A stretch of DNA of 17,500 nucleotides from Glandiceps talaboti (GCF_964340395.1 NC_135567.1:14365306-14382805); one strand, 5' to 3'; positions 1 through 7,330 are shown, counted from the first letter of the stretch. Made by a program: numbers and translations. The notes: generated from the letters alone by a model not told the origin.

Positions 1-133
1 TAGATATAAATATATTAAGATCTGATCCATGGCCCCATAAACTATATGCGATAAAAACATGATTTGAGATAAGAATTCTGTCAGATTACAGGAGAATTTA
101 TGATGCCTTCATGCTTTACTCATCAGACATGAT

Positions 134-134
<1 letters not shown>

Positions 135-202
<68 letters not shown>

Positions 203-243
203 GACACACACACACACACACACACACAGACAGACACACACGC
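135..243. repeat. (CA)n microsatellite with CAGA interruptions
   Basis: Uninterrupted CA dinucleotides run for about 64 bases. Two CAGACAGA interruptions follow, separated by more CA. The plus strand alternates purine and pyrimidine, so Z-DNA and length polymorphism are expected. No gene is visible in the flanking 1-134 or 244-352. Confidence 0.97.
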
Positions 244-361
244 GCAACAACAATGGCAAAATTAATGAAATGATACAGTGATACTATTATATATACATGT
301 GTCGCACATTACAGATGTAAAAGGAGACACATTGCCATGTTCATTATCAGTTGGAAGTAAA

Positions 362-501
362 TAGTCTAGTTCCTGACGACCCTGTTACAATTTTACACTA
401 CGTTATCTACGTTATCTATCTTGAGTAACGACATTGACTAGACGTAATATGTGAAGATAAGGTGGTGTAAAATCGGAACATAGTGGTCAAGAACTAGACT
501 A
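362..501. mobile_element. 140-bp terminal-inverted-repeat element (MITE-like) with target-site duplication
   Basis: The left arm (362-410) and the reverse complement of the right arm (451-501) both begin TAGTCTAGTT and stay alignable for about 50 bases, to and beyond a shared ATTTTACAC. The element is flanked by direct repeats GGAAGTAAA (353-361) and GAAAGTAAA (502-510), 8 of 9 identical, as expected from transposase-mediated insertion. An 8-9 bp duplication suits hAT- or Mutator-like cut-and-paste elements; the superfamily is inference. It has no coding capacity, so it is non-autonomous. Confidence 0.75.
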
Positions 502-591
502 GAAAGTAAACAAACTTGACGCCATTAAATTCATCAAGTCTATGTGTCTAAATTTCTCAGCAGACGTAAGTTTATATTTGTATTTATTACA
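499..591 (-). CDS. Candidate second and last coding exon of the signal-peptide gene
   Basis: On the minus strand a strong acceptor (TTGCTGTTCTTTTACAG, AG at 593-592) is followed by 30 open codons and TAG at 501-499. The acceptor gives phase 0, matching the phase-0 donor at 854 after a 261-bp intron. The exon starts CNKYKYKLTSAEKF and ends MASSLFTF. The stop codon is the first three bases of the transposon at 362-501. If the element is removed at its target duplication, the frame would read TSN then stop, so the protein would change only at its last residues. The product would be a 56-residue secreted peptide with one Cys after the signal region. The exon may be a chance open frame, with the true exon lying outside the window. 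Confidence 0.3.
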   Translation of the reverse strand, partial: CNKYKYKLTSAEKFRHIDLMNLMASSLFTF

Positions 592-854
592 CTGTAAAAG
601 AACAGCAATGTTGTATCAATTTTCAATGAGATTCCTGCTGTACTTGTTGTTATTATTATTGTTAGTCTCGAGTTGAAATGTGCGTGGCTTTGTCTTCAAA
701 ACAACATGTCCCACAAGCGAAACACTAAGGCAACTTAATTTCTCCTGTAGTATTATTTACAAAGCGCCATGGTCATAGATAAACGCAAGAAACCTACTCG
801 GATTCGCTCGTAACTGTAAACTTCTCTGCAGTCGGAAACCACACAGGTACTTAC

Positions 855-932
855 CGCTCCCCAGCCGTACGCATACTTCACCAAACAAATAAGCACACAG
901 GAAAACAGAAGAATCTGTACTTTTAGCTCCAT
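855..932 (-). CDS. First coding exon of a secreted or membrane protein (signal peptide)
   Basis: The minus strand reads GCAGCCATGG at the start, a near-ideal Kozak context. The 26 codons begin MELKVQILLFSCVLICL and end YAYGWGA, with a charged n-region, a hydrophobic core and small or polar residues near the end, as in a signal peptide. A strong donor (GAGCG then GTAAGTACC) follows directly, with the first intron base at 854, and gives phase 0. The exon is too short to show up as a long open frame. The mature protein cannot be identified; the rest may be the candidate exon at 499-591 or may lie left of the window. Upstream on this strand (1000-1450) there are twin E-boxes and a G-rich tract but no clear TATA box. 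Confidence 0.6.
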
Positions 933-1223
933 GGCTGCCTCGTCGTCTTCTAGCCTACGTAGAAATGACTATTTTCAACATCGAAGCTGAAAAGAAAATT
1001 GATTTTCCGCCGAAACTTTTGTTTACTCAATCTATTACTGTTACGTGGGGCAAAAATCGATCGCGAGTTTAAAAGTTTGACTAAAAATACTATCACAACA
1101 ATGGGGAAGATACATGGTAAATAGAAGATTCTTAATCCTATGTATTGTACCATCATATGTCACCCCCCCCCCGTAGTATTTATTTCATTTCCTCATTTCA
1201 GTAATTTAACACGTACGTCATGT

Positions 1224-1251
1224 TGGGTGGGGGTGGGGGTGGGGGTGGGGG
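1224..1251 (+). repeat. (GGGGGT)n tract, predicted G-quadruplex
   Basis: A GGG run is followed by four GGGGG runs, each separated by a single T. Four or more G-runs of at least three with one-base loops meet the classic criterion for a very stable quadruplex. It lies about 290-320 bases upstream of the minus-strand start codon at 932. A C10 run sits at 1163-1172. The region between the exon at 932 and 1286 shows nothing else recognisable. Confidence 0.85.
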
Positions 1252-1285
1252 TAGAAGAACTTATAGTTACATTACTGCCGACACT

Positions 1286-1425
1286 GAAGTATTGAATAAC
1301 GAAACCTGTTACAAACGGGAAAGTAAACAACTGCACTTGGCACAGCATGTTGGAAGTACAGACTTGTATTATAATGCGTCATTTGTTGTTTGCCCACTTT
1401 ACATAATAGTTCACTCAGAGGCGGC
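1286..1425 (+). repeat. Interspersed repeat, same family as 12944-13210
   Basis: Shared blocks include CTGTTACAAACGGGAAAGTAA, GTTGGAAGTACAGACTTGTA and CCACTTTACATAATAG. They also occur, partly inverted, at 12944-13210. The open frame through this stretch (1220-1513) is therefore not treated as a gene. Confidence 0.6.
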
Positions 1426-1428
1426 CAT

Positions 1429-1445
1429 CACGTGGCCATCACGTG
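1429..1445. promoter_or_regulatory. Tandem CACGTG E-boxes, 11 bp apart
   Basis: The 11-bp unit GGCCATCACGT occurs twice, giving two palindromic CACGTG sites at 1429-1434 and 1440-1445, one helical turn apart. CACGTG is the canonical bHLH (Myc/USF/CLOCK class) site. They are about 500 bp upstream of the minus-strand start at 932, but they lie at the edge of repeat DNA, so function is uncertain. Confidence 0.4.
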
Positions 1446-1446
1446 G

Positions 1447-1545
1447 AAAACGTAAACATGTATCACGAAGATTCAGGCAAAAATACCGAGGTAAAATAAT
1501 AATGAACGATTAGCCGATATCTACATCGGATTTTAATTAGATTGG
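1447..1545 (+). repeat. Repeat copy inverted relative to 3735-3838
   Basis: This segment contains AACGTAAACATGTA and a block ATCTACATCGGATTTTAAT. The reverse complement of 3735-3838 carries both in the same order, with CGATTAGCCGATATC here against TGATTAGCCGACATC there. The two copies face each other across about 2.2 kb. Confidence 0.7.
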
Positions 1546-1763
1546 ACAATTAGTCTAAAATGGTGTGACGACGCAGAATTTTTTTAATTTTTTATTCTCA
1601 AGAAACCTGTCACTCAGTCTACTATTTATGGCAGTTACTGTTCTTTATATTTAGTACTTTAGAGCAAGTGTGTATGTGGGGCAGATGTCATTTGCTTGTT
1701 CTTGATTGGCTCTGCAGTTGTCTTCACTGAAGTAGGGAGGGTTATTTTTGTGTTTCCCCACAG

Positions 1764-1874
1764 ATCTGCAGACTGCATGGGCTGGACAAGCACACAGAAA
1801 AAAGACCGACGCGAGGGTATTTAAGTGATGCGCGTGCTGGCAAGAAACAAATCTTTTTTGTTTTGTTTATCTAA
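1764..1874 (+). other. Possible exon or retroelement remnant after a strong splice acceptor
   Basis: TTATTTTTGTGTTTCCCCACAG (AG at 1762-1763) has the form of a strong plus-strand acceptor. The following frame stays open for 36 codons, contains the stretch HTEKRPTRGYLSDARAGKKQ, and stops at 1872-1874. The basic composition resembles an N-terminal piece of a retroelement polyprotein, but this is a guess from composition. ATTGG (1705-1709) and TATTTAA nearby could be promoter debris. I cannot assign a gene. The rest of 1546-1900 shows nothing else. Confidence 0.25.
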
Positions 1875-1899
1875 TTAGGCCAAATGAAAAAGATGATGT

Positions 1900-2176
1900 G
1901 ATTCCGATAACGCCCAATTTCGAAATAGGTTGGGTAGGTTGGATTTTTTAAATTTTGTTTTGTTAAATATCTCTTTTTTTTGTCTGGTTCAGGTTGTGTT
2001 TCCCGTTGTTTATCTAGAGGCCTTCCATATGGTCTTTGCGTTATGGGTCACACGAAGAAATGACATCTTCAAATCTCACTATTTCTCGCGGGATTTTTCG
2101 TAATTTTTTTGGAATTACCTGAAAAATAGTTAAGGGTGGGAGTAAAAAACTAGTTTGGGTGGGGTATCCGGAACCA
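1900..2176. mobile_element. Short inverted-repeat element, family copy 1 (see 15097-15404)
   Basis: It opens with ATTCCGATAACGCCC and closes with a GGGTGGGGTATCCGGAACC-type end. The imperfectly complementary ends are like those of the copy at 15097-15404. Shared internal landmarks are the GGGTAGGTTGG / GGGTAGGTAGG block near the start and the AAGGGTGGG / TAGGGTCGG block near the end. It is non-coding. Confidence 0.5.
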
Positions 2177-2331
2177 ATTTGAAATAATTGTAGTTTTTTG
2201 GCCTTCGAATACAATATTTACATTTTGATATATATGCATAACAATACTAAAAACCAAACGTATACATTTCAAGTGTGCTAGAGTATTTACATATTTAAAT
2301 TAGGTGAAGGCGTTGATGAATAGACCTGGTG

Positions 2332-2614
2332 CCGGTTCCAAGATGCATTGCGCGTCTCTCCATTGAATGCCATGTATTCTGTTCGTGCGGAGGGGTTTGC
2401 AAGCGCTACTCAGGGGATGGTTTACCCGTAAAATCCCACTCTGTCATCGATGGAGTTCAGTCTTCGTTCTATAAAATCACCCATAATTAAAGAGGTCAAC
2501 ATGTCTTACCATCATTTCCTGATGAAAATGTTATTCCAAATGTAATAAAGACAAAACAAGACTAAATCTAACAACATAAGCGACGTCATCTTGCGCAATG
2601 CATCTTGGAACCGG
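2332..2614. mobile_element. 283-bp element bounded by a perfect 22-bp inverted repeat
   Basis: The left end (2332-2353) starts CCGGTTCCAAGATGCATTGC, and 2593-2614 is its exact reverse complement. The 239 bp between have no long open frame. The size and perfect ends suggest a young MITE or foldback element. I see no clear target-site duplication. The region from 2615 to 2884 shows nothing else recognisable. Confidence 0.6.
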
Positions 2615-2884
2615 AAAATCGACAATATCCACTACAAATACATCATACGAGCCGATACAGCTGCGGACGAGCAAGTGGATAGATCGTCTATGTTAACTAG
2701 TTGATTGTATAGATAGATTTCATTCATAAAACTTGACACAATGTTTTCAAATCAACAGGACACCACTTCCTTTTAAAAGTAGTTTCAAAGCCAAGGTGGT
2801 CCTCAGTCAGCTCTGTGGTTACAGTGAATAATTAGTCTAATGTAATCATTGAAAGTACATCATAAAAGTGGGAAGGACATCTTC

Positions 2885-2925
2885 TGACGTCACAGCTATA
2901 CTATTTGGTCCAAGTTTCTATAAAA
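2885..2925 (+). promoter_or_regulatory. Candidate promoter: CRE followed by TATA box
   Basis: A perfect TGACGTCA cAMP-response element is at 2885-2892 and TATAAAA is at 2919-2925, in the usual order for a plus-strand core promoter. A start near 2950 would be expected. It is about 360 bp upstream of the degenerate peptide copy at 3284-3367. Possible splice signals lie between: donor AAAAGTGAGT with GT at 2959, and acceptor TTGTTACCTTTCCAG ending at 3084. Promoter activity is inference. Confidence 0.35.
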
Positions 2926-3283
2926 TCTTGGCTATTCAACAAGGCAAGTGTACTAAAAGTGAGTCTGATGTTCATGGGATCATGAACAAAGTATTCAACC
3001 GTGTATTATGTAATGTGAAAGTCTTCAACTGTCAAATTTTGAAAAAAGCTTGTTGATACGTGAGGAAAATTGTTACCTTTCCAGCAATCTACATTCAATG
3101 ACGCGATTGTAGGTCGCCATGTTGAAACGTCATCATTTGGTCACGTGTCTGTATCGAAGCTCGTTGGATTTTGTAGGCTTTTCAATGGTATCTCAACTAC
3201 CGAGATTTTGTCTCTTAGCTGCTGTATATCTGTAACGCAGCTAGCGATATTTATATCGTCGCTAAGATTTCTTACCTACCCCT

Positions 3284-3367
3284 GTTACTGATCGTAGGGA
3301 TGAAGGTGGTCGTCACCCAGGGCCAGTTGGGGTCAATGGTGACGTGTTGAAAAAAGTCGATGTATAA
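3284..3367 (+). pseudogene. Degenerate second copy of the secreted-peptide gene (partial)
   Basis: The frame reads VTDRRDEGGRHPGPVGVNGD, then VLKKVDV and stop. It parallels VTYRRGENDLGPPGVINGD and GVNGDMVNKVEDV of the intact gene at 5800-6021. The 3' non-coding sequence is also shared, up to about 3733. Upstream in frame there are TAA, TAG and TAA stops, and no homologous signal peptide is seen. One rescue is possible: ATG at 3185 opens MVSQLPRFCLLAAVYL, and a 66-bp intron (GT at 3232, AG at 3297) would join it in phase 2 to DEGGRHPGP. That intron is very short, so I prefer a truncated or decayed duplicate. The neighbouring open frame at 3070-3291 is in another phase. Confidence 0.5.
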
Positions 3368-3733
3368 ATGCGTTACCATGGAGACTGGATGGAAAACTAC
3401 TTCATTATATAATCTGACTTTCTATATACATGATTGTTTATTAATCATTTTAACATCTTCAATCTGTACTTTTTAATAATTATCAGATTGTAAGCAGGTT
3501 TGGGGAGAAAAGTGGATTATTTGTGATTTAGAAATTGACATCAAGTCTTTGACATCTTTGACATCACAGAAATAAGGTAGTCTTATAGTAATTACAGGGA
3601 AATACGTACTAAACTTTTTTTTCTGCTTTAGTAATATACGTATTTTGTGATTTACTGTACATTTATTCCTACTCTGGTAGACTATACTCTTCTATCGCAT
3701 TGTGTAATTTCGTCATACTGTTATATCAGTTAA
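3284..3733 (+). repeat. Segmental duplication, copy 1 of the peptide 3' exon and UTR
   Basis: It is alignable to 5866-6399. Long stretches are near-identical around GTTACCATGGAGACTGG and TCTTCAATCTGTACTTTTTA, and divergence rises toward the 3' end. Copy 2 is longer because its coding part has two peptide blocks instead of one. Copy 1 ends where the repeat at 3735 begins. Confidence 0.85.
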
Positions 3734-3734
3734 C

Positions 3735-3838
3735 CCAATTTGATTAAAATCCGATGTAGATGTCGGCTAATCATTCATTGCTATTTTAATTTCGTTATTT
3801 TGCTTGAATTGACTTTCGTAGTACATGTTTACGTTTTT
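3735..3838 (-). repeat. Repeat copy inverted relative to 1447-1545
   Basis: The reverse complement of this segment matches 1447-1545 over about 100 bases with moderate divergence. It abuts the end of the duplicated peptide segment, so it may have been inserted there. Confidence 0.7.
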
Positions 3839-3866
3839 AGCCTGATCGCCTCGAGGCGACTCAAAG

Positions 3867-3907
<41 letters not shown>
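3867..3907 (+). repeat. Poly(A) tract of 41 bases
   Basis: An uninterrupted A41 run follows a 14-bp palindrome TCGCCTCGAGGCGA (3848-3861). A tract this long may be the tail of a retroposed RNA, but I cannot see a matching body or target-site duplication. AATAAA occurs just downstream near 3915. From 3908 to 4496 I see no gene and no repeat I can define. Confidence 0.9.
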
Positions 3908-3911
<4 letters not shown>

Positions 3912-4496
3912 CCTAAATAAAAGAACTTAGCATTTTTATCCTACATTGAACTATTGCTCTCCTCCATCGTCCGTTGTTCATCGTATTGTATAGCTATCAG
4001 TGCAGTGTATGGGTTTTGACGACGTGTCAATACATGAAAGATAGGTAGAGACAATTGTCATGTCGTAAACTATACCTTATATCTATTCACCGGAAATGTT
4101 TGCCCCAGTTAGAGTTTGTATGGAGACACGACACTGTTTTTCTCTAGCTGTATCTAACCACAGACACCTGTGGCCCATGATACACCTCAGTTAAATAACA
4201 TCACGTAAGAGAGGGTAATATCACAACGGAGTGTCTAGATCTGTACATGTCTGCACAAGGGTTCGCACTCTTTACCAAAGTTGTGATAATGCCCAAGCCA
4301 ACATTTTCTGTTCGAACGTGTTGAATTGGTTTGCGCTTGTGATATAAAATCAAATATCAATAATATTGCTGTATATAAGTGATGAAGAAGATTTTGAAAG
4401 AACTACCTGGTAATTGAAAATGAGAACTCGTGCTCTTGTAAAACCTCACGAAATTCTAGGAGGGCTGATAACGGTCAAATTGTGGATAAATTTGTA

Positions 4497-4543
4497 GCTT
4501 AAACAATCTGTTTAAGCATAGACAGTGGCGCTCGCTCCACTGT
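4497..4543. other. Two adjacent hairpins
   Basis: GCTTAAACA / TGTTTAAGC (4497-4517) is a perfect 9-bp stem with a 3-base loop. Four bases later ACAGTGG / CCACTGT (4522-4543) forms a 7-bp stem with an 8-base loop. There is no tRNA A or B box. It could be a structured RNA element or transposon debris. Confidence 0.45.
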
Positions 4544-4627
4544 GATGGTTTAAAACACAAGACATTTAAAAAAAAAAAATGTAAAAATTATTTTAAATTA
4601 TTTTAAATTAAAATTAAAAAAAATATC

Positions 4628-4641
4628 AACAACAAAAACAA

Positions 4642-4702
<61 letters not shown>
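4628..4702. repeat. (CAA)n microsatellite in an AT-rich stretch
   Basis: About 20 CAA units follow a degenerate AACAAAAAC start. The preceding 4567-4620 is A-rich with an ATTTTAAATT repetition. The apparent minus-strand poly-Val frame here is an artefact of the repeat. Confidence 0.97.
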
Positions 4703-4703
<1 letters not shown>

Positions 4704-5576
4704 TATTTATGATGTTGGCAATCAAATTCATGGATCTGGAACCTATACCAATGCTTTCCCTTCATATACTGTGGCTTGTGTGGGATATTCATCAACTAAT
4801 TATAACATGCTAAAACTTACTATTACACGTCACAAGTGTCTGTGTATATCTGAAATTATTCGAGACGCAACTGTTGGCGCCACGACAGTCTCAGTGACTA
4901 GTGAGGTGTGTCTCATGATCAGGGTGTGACCGAGCAAATTTGAGCAAATTCCTGTGATTTCGCCGTTATCAAGAAACACTTAGATCTACATTTAATATCA
5001 GGTGAGAATTCAAGTTGTCCACCACTCGGGGTTCTTATAACAAGGGTTCCTAGCTCCTAACCTAGGGTTACTATATAGTTGAACGGTTGGTGTTTACACA
5101 TAGGTTGGTATATGTTACTGCCTCACAAGCACAACTCGTCCAACACGGTTTCAGGAGACTTCTTTATATTAAAGTGTCATAGGTCAGGGAAGAGAGGTCA
5201 GACTTCCTGTAGGTATGCCAAATCAGGTTTACAGAAGTCTGTGGGCTTTCAGGATGCATTCGTGTTTACACGAATATTAATTTGGCATGGAAGGACTAAT
5301 TATTATTTGGACAAACTTGAGGACATAGCACGTACGACGAAAGGTAAAAGAAACACGTACATCAAATATAGACACAGGAAATATTATAAAGTCGCTTCAC
5401 TGTTGCAGTTTATCATCTGGCTTGACAGAAACTTTACCAATATTGCTACATTTTCAGTGTGTTAAGCAACATACACCCTTATAAGGATTGAAATATAACA
5501 ATTATAATGTAACAATTCATTCTCGAACACCAGAGCTGTTATTTCTTCTGTGACACTGCACTGTGAAGTTGACGGC
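4703..5576. other. Stretch without a supported gene
   Basis: The longest open frame is 5079-5465 on the plus strand. It begins with TTG; its first ATG gives about 117 codons starting MLPHKHNSS in a weak Kozak context. I recognise no domain, and an open run of this length is expected by chance in AT-rich DNA of this size. A palindrome CCTTATAAGG occurs at 5477-5486. No repeat family was recognised. Confidence 0.4.
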
Positions 5577-5664
5577 GCGTTTTGAACGGTGCCGTAAAAG
5601 AGGCTATGGTTTACGACGACGCGTTTTGAACGGTGCCGTAAAAGAGGCTGTGGTTTACGACGAT
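5577..5664. repeat. 44-bp tandem duplication (CGGTGCCGTAAAAGAGGC family)
   Basis: Two 44-bp units differ at two positions. Each contains AACGGTGCCGTAAAAGAGGC and GTGGTTTACGACG (ATGG in the first unit). The CGTAAA and TTTACG segments are complementary, so each unit can fold. Two further diverged copies are at 14379-14458. They lie shortly upstream of the acceptor of the peptide gene. Confidence 0.85.
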
Positions 5665-5703
5665 GGTAACTTCGATGTTTTCAGATGTAGTAATCTTAGT
5701 AAA

Positions 5704-5725
5704 CGCTTTTTTTTTATCTAACCAG
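5704..5725 (+). other. 3' splice acceptor of the secreted-peptide gene
   Basis: CGCTTTTTTTTTATCTAACCAG is a strong polypyrimidine-CAG acceptor 74 bases upstream of the start codon at 5800. It implies at least one upstream non-coding exon, not located. Two short upstream ORFs (ATG at 5753 and 5774) precede the main start and could dampen translation. Confidence 0.55.
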
Positions 5726-5799
5726 ACGATTTGTTCACCCCAACTCGTTTCCATGGTAACACATTGCACTGTCTATGCATTATATTTGATTACCTAGAC

Positions 5800-6021
5800 A
5801 TGAAGAAGCATTTGGTATTCACCGTCATTGTACTATTCTTGTCGGTCATTATTGACGAAGTTGTTACTTATCGTAGGGGTGAAAATGATCTTGGTCCACC
5901 TGGGGTCATTAATGGTGACATGGTGAACAAAGTCGATGGCGACAATGGCGGTAGATTCAAGCGTGATAGTCCTCCAGCTGGGGTCAATGGTGACATGGTG
6001 AACAAAGTCGAAGATGTTTAA
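5800..6021 (+). CDS. Small secreted peptide precursor (neuropeptide-like), unrecognised family
   Basis: A complete 73-codon frame ending in TAA. Residues 1-24 form a signal peptide: MKKH, then the hydrophobic stretch LVFTVIVLFLSVII, then DEVVTY. Next come a dibasic R25-R26, a first block (27-53) holding PPGVINGDMVNKVDG, a furin-type site R52-F-K-R55, and a second block (56-73) holding PPAGVNGDMVNKVEDV. Cleavage at RR and RFKR would release two related acidic peptides of 27 and 18 residues. This is the architecture of a neuropeptide or secreted-hormone precursor, but neither peptide has a C-terminal amidation glycine or any cysteine. The start is chosen because it opens the signal peptide (GACATGA, -3 is G). 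The acceptor at 5725 and the poly(A) signal at 6790 fit one mRNA. I do not recognise the family. A degenerate relative lies at 3284-3367. Confidence 0.6.
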   Translation: MKKHLVFTVIVLFLSVIIDEVVTYRRGENDLGPPGVINGDMVNKVDGDNGGRFKRDSPPAGVNGDMVNKVEDV

Positions 6022-6399
6022 ATACGTTACCATGGAGACTGGATGGAAAACTACATCATTATATAATCTGACTTTCTATATACATGATTGTTTATTAATT
6101 ATTTTAGCATCTTCAATCTGTACTTTTTAATAATTATCTGATTGTAAGCAGGTTTGGGGAGAAAAATAGATTATTTGTGATTTTCAGAATAATTTTAGAA
6201 ATTGACATCAAGTTTTTGACATCTCAGACATCATGCAAATAAGGTAGTCTGTAGTAATTACAGGGAAATACTGACTAAACCCTTTTTTCTCCATTAGTAA
6301 TATACTTATTTTGTTATTTATTGTATATTTATTCTTCATAAACTCTTCTATTGCATTGACCATTGCGTAATTTTGTCATATTGTTCTGGTATGTTACCC
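5866..6399 (+). repeat. Segmental duplication, copy 2 of the peptide 3' exon and UTR
   Basis: Homologous to 3284-3733. The best-matching part begins after the coding region (about 6022-6180). Similarity continues, with small gaps, to the GTAATTTTGTCATATTGTT block near 6366-6384, whose counterpart is around 3706-3724. Confidence 0.85.
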
Positions 6400-6408
6400 T
6401 GACTCTCA

Positions 6409-6423
6409 CCGCCAGGGGGTGCT
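6409..6423 (+). promoter_or_regulatory. CTCF-like motif
   Basis: CCGCCAGGGGGTGCT matches the CTCF core CCASYAGRKGGC at 10 of 12 positions. It begins just after the end of the duplicated segment. Binding is inference; CTCF is conserved in most bilaterians. Confidence 0.3.
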
Positions 6424-6705
6424 ACTATCGGAGACGCTCAGCGGTGAGAATCCGAGAAAAAGAGACTGTATATTGTGCGTGTTTACTTTATTGGTTGAGT
6501 GATTGCATATTTTGGTGTTTTCTTCAAGTTATTTGTTTGTTTTAAAAGAGTATGAACTTTAGACATAAGTTACTGTTACTTTTTTTTTAATAGTGCCAAC
6601 TCATTTCAGGTACAACTCAACTGGTTCCGTCTTGCTATTGACATGTCTGTCTGTTTGTTTGTGTGTATGTATGTGACATGTGCCCTGCCTATTCCATTGT
6701 ATTAC

Positions 6706-6729
6706 TATTCATGAGCATGTACATGAATA
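6706..6729. other. Inverted repeat TATTCATG / CATGAATA
   Basis: Perfect 8-bp arms with an 8-base loop, about 60 bp upstream of the AATAAA at 6790. The rest of 6424-6950 holds no supported gene, only short GT-rich runs near 6650-6676. Confidence 0.4.
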
Positions 6730-6789
6730 TTAATCAGGGTTGGGTTACTCATTATCCTTGGCTTGTAACTTTAGTGTACCACATGTAGC

Positions 6790-6795
6790 AATAAA
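6790..6795 (+). terminator. Candidate poly(A) signal for the secreted-peptide gene
   Basis: AATAAA followed by a GT-rich stretch (GTAGTGTTTTGAGTGTAC) is a typical cleavage and polyadenylation layout. It would give a 3' UTR of about 790 bases after the stop at 6021. Confidence 0.45.
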
Positions 6796-7029
6796 GAATG
6801 TAGTGTTTTGAGTGTACTCTAAGACTCTGGTTATCTTCCTTACCCACTACACCATACACCGGTCAACTCGCTACCAAGACCAGGATTAAGAACTCGATAA
6901 GGTTACAATGTGTGCTATTTAAACCACCTGACCAATTGCCTTGATATTTGGTGAAATAAAAATGATTGCACAAGTGTTGTATGTTTTGATGTTTGGTAAA
7001 AAGTTAACTCCAAAACTACAAAGCAGATG

Positions 7030-7330
7030 AGCCTGAAATTTGGTTGGGATGTTCCTTGGGATGTGTAGATGAAGATTTATTCATGGCATGATTATCCCAT
7101 CAGTTATATTCAAATTAGGTATAAAAATGTAAGTTTCAGTAAAAATATCTTTAATTCCAAAATCACCATGCAGATTGGACTAAAATTTAATAGGGAAGTA
7201 TCTATCGATGGAGTATTGATGATTCCATCACTGATATGCAAATTAGGTCTAAAAATCTCAACTTTGGTCAAAAACTTTTATCTTGAAATTTACTTAATCA
7301 ATGGGGCTGAATTTTGGTGTTGATGTTTCT
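7030..7330. repeat. Diverged tandem repeat, units of about 130 bp
   Basis: Landmarks recur in order. CTGAAATTTGG-type segments are near 7033, 7180 and 7307, and CAAATTAGGTATAAAAAT / CAAATTAGGTCTAAAAAT are at 7111 and 7239. This suggests two to three old units, possibly part of a degraded interspersed repeat. Confidence 0.5.

Noticed and set aside
950-1156. Minus-strand 68-codon frame with a hydrophobic segment and a real ATG
   Set aside because: It ends just before the better-supported signal-peptide exon, shows no domain or splice support, and AT-rich DNA readily yields hydrophobic frames.
1220-1513. Plus-strand 97-codon frame starting with poly-Gly
   Set aside because: The Gly run is the GGGGGT microsatellite, and the rest is repeat DNA shared with 12944-13210 and 3735-3838.
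4497-4543. tRNA-like structure
   Set aside because: There are two hairpins, but no acceptor stem pairing, no GTTCNANNC box B and no plausible anticodon arm.
5079-5465. Plus-strand 128-codon frame
   Set aside because: It starts with TTG, the first ATG is in a weak context, no family is recognised, and the length is near chance expectation. It is mentioned only as part of the intergenic stretch.
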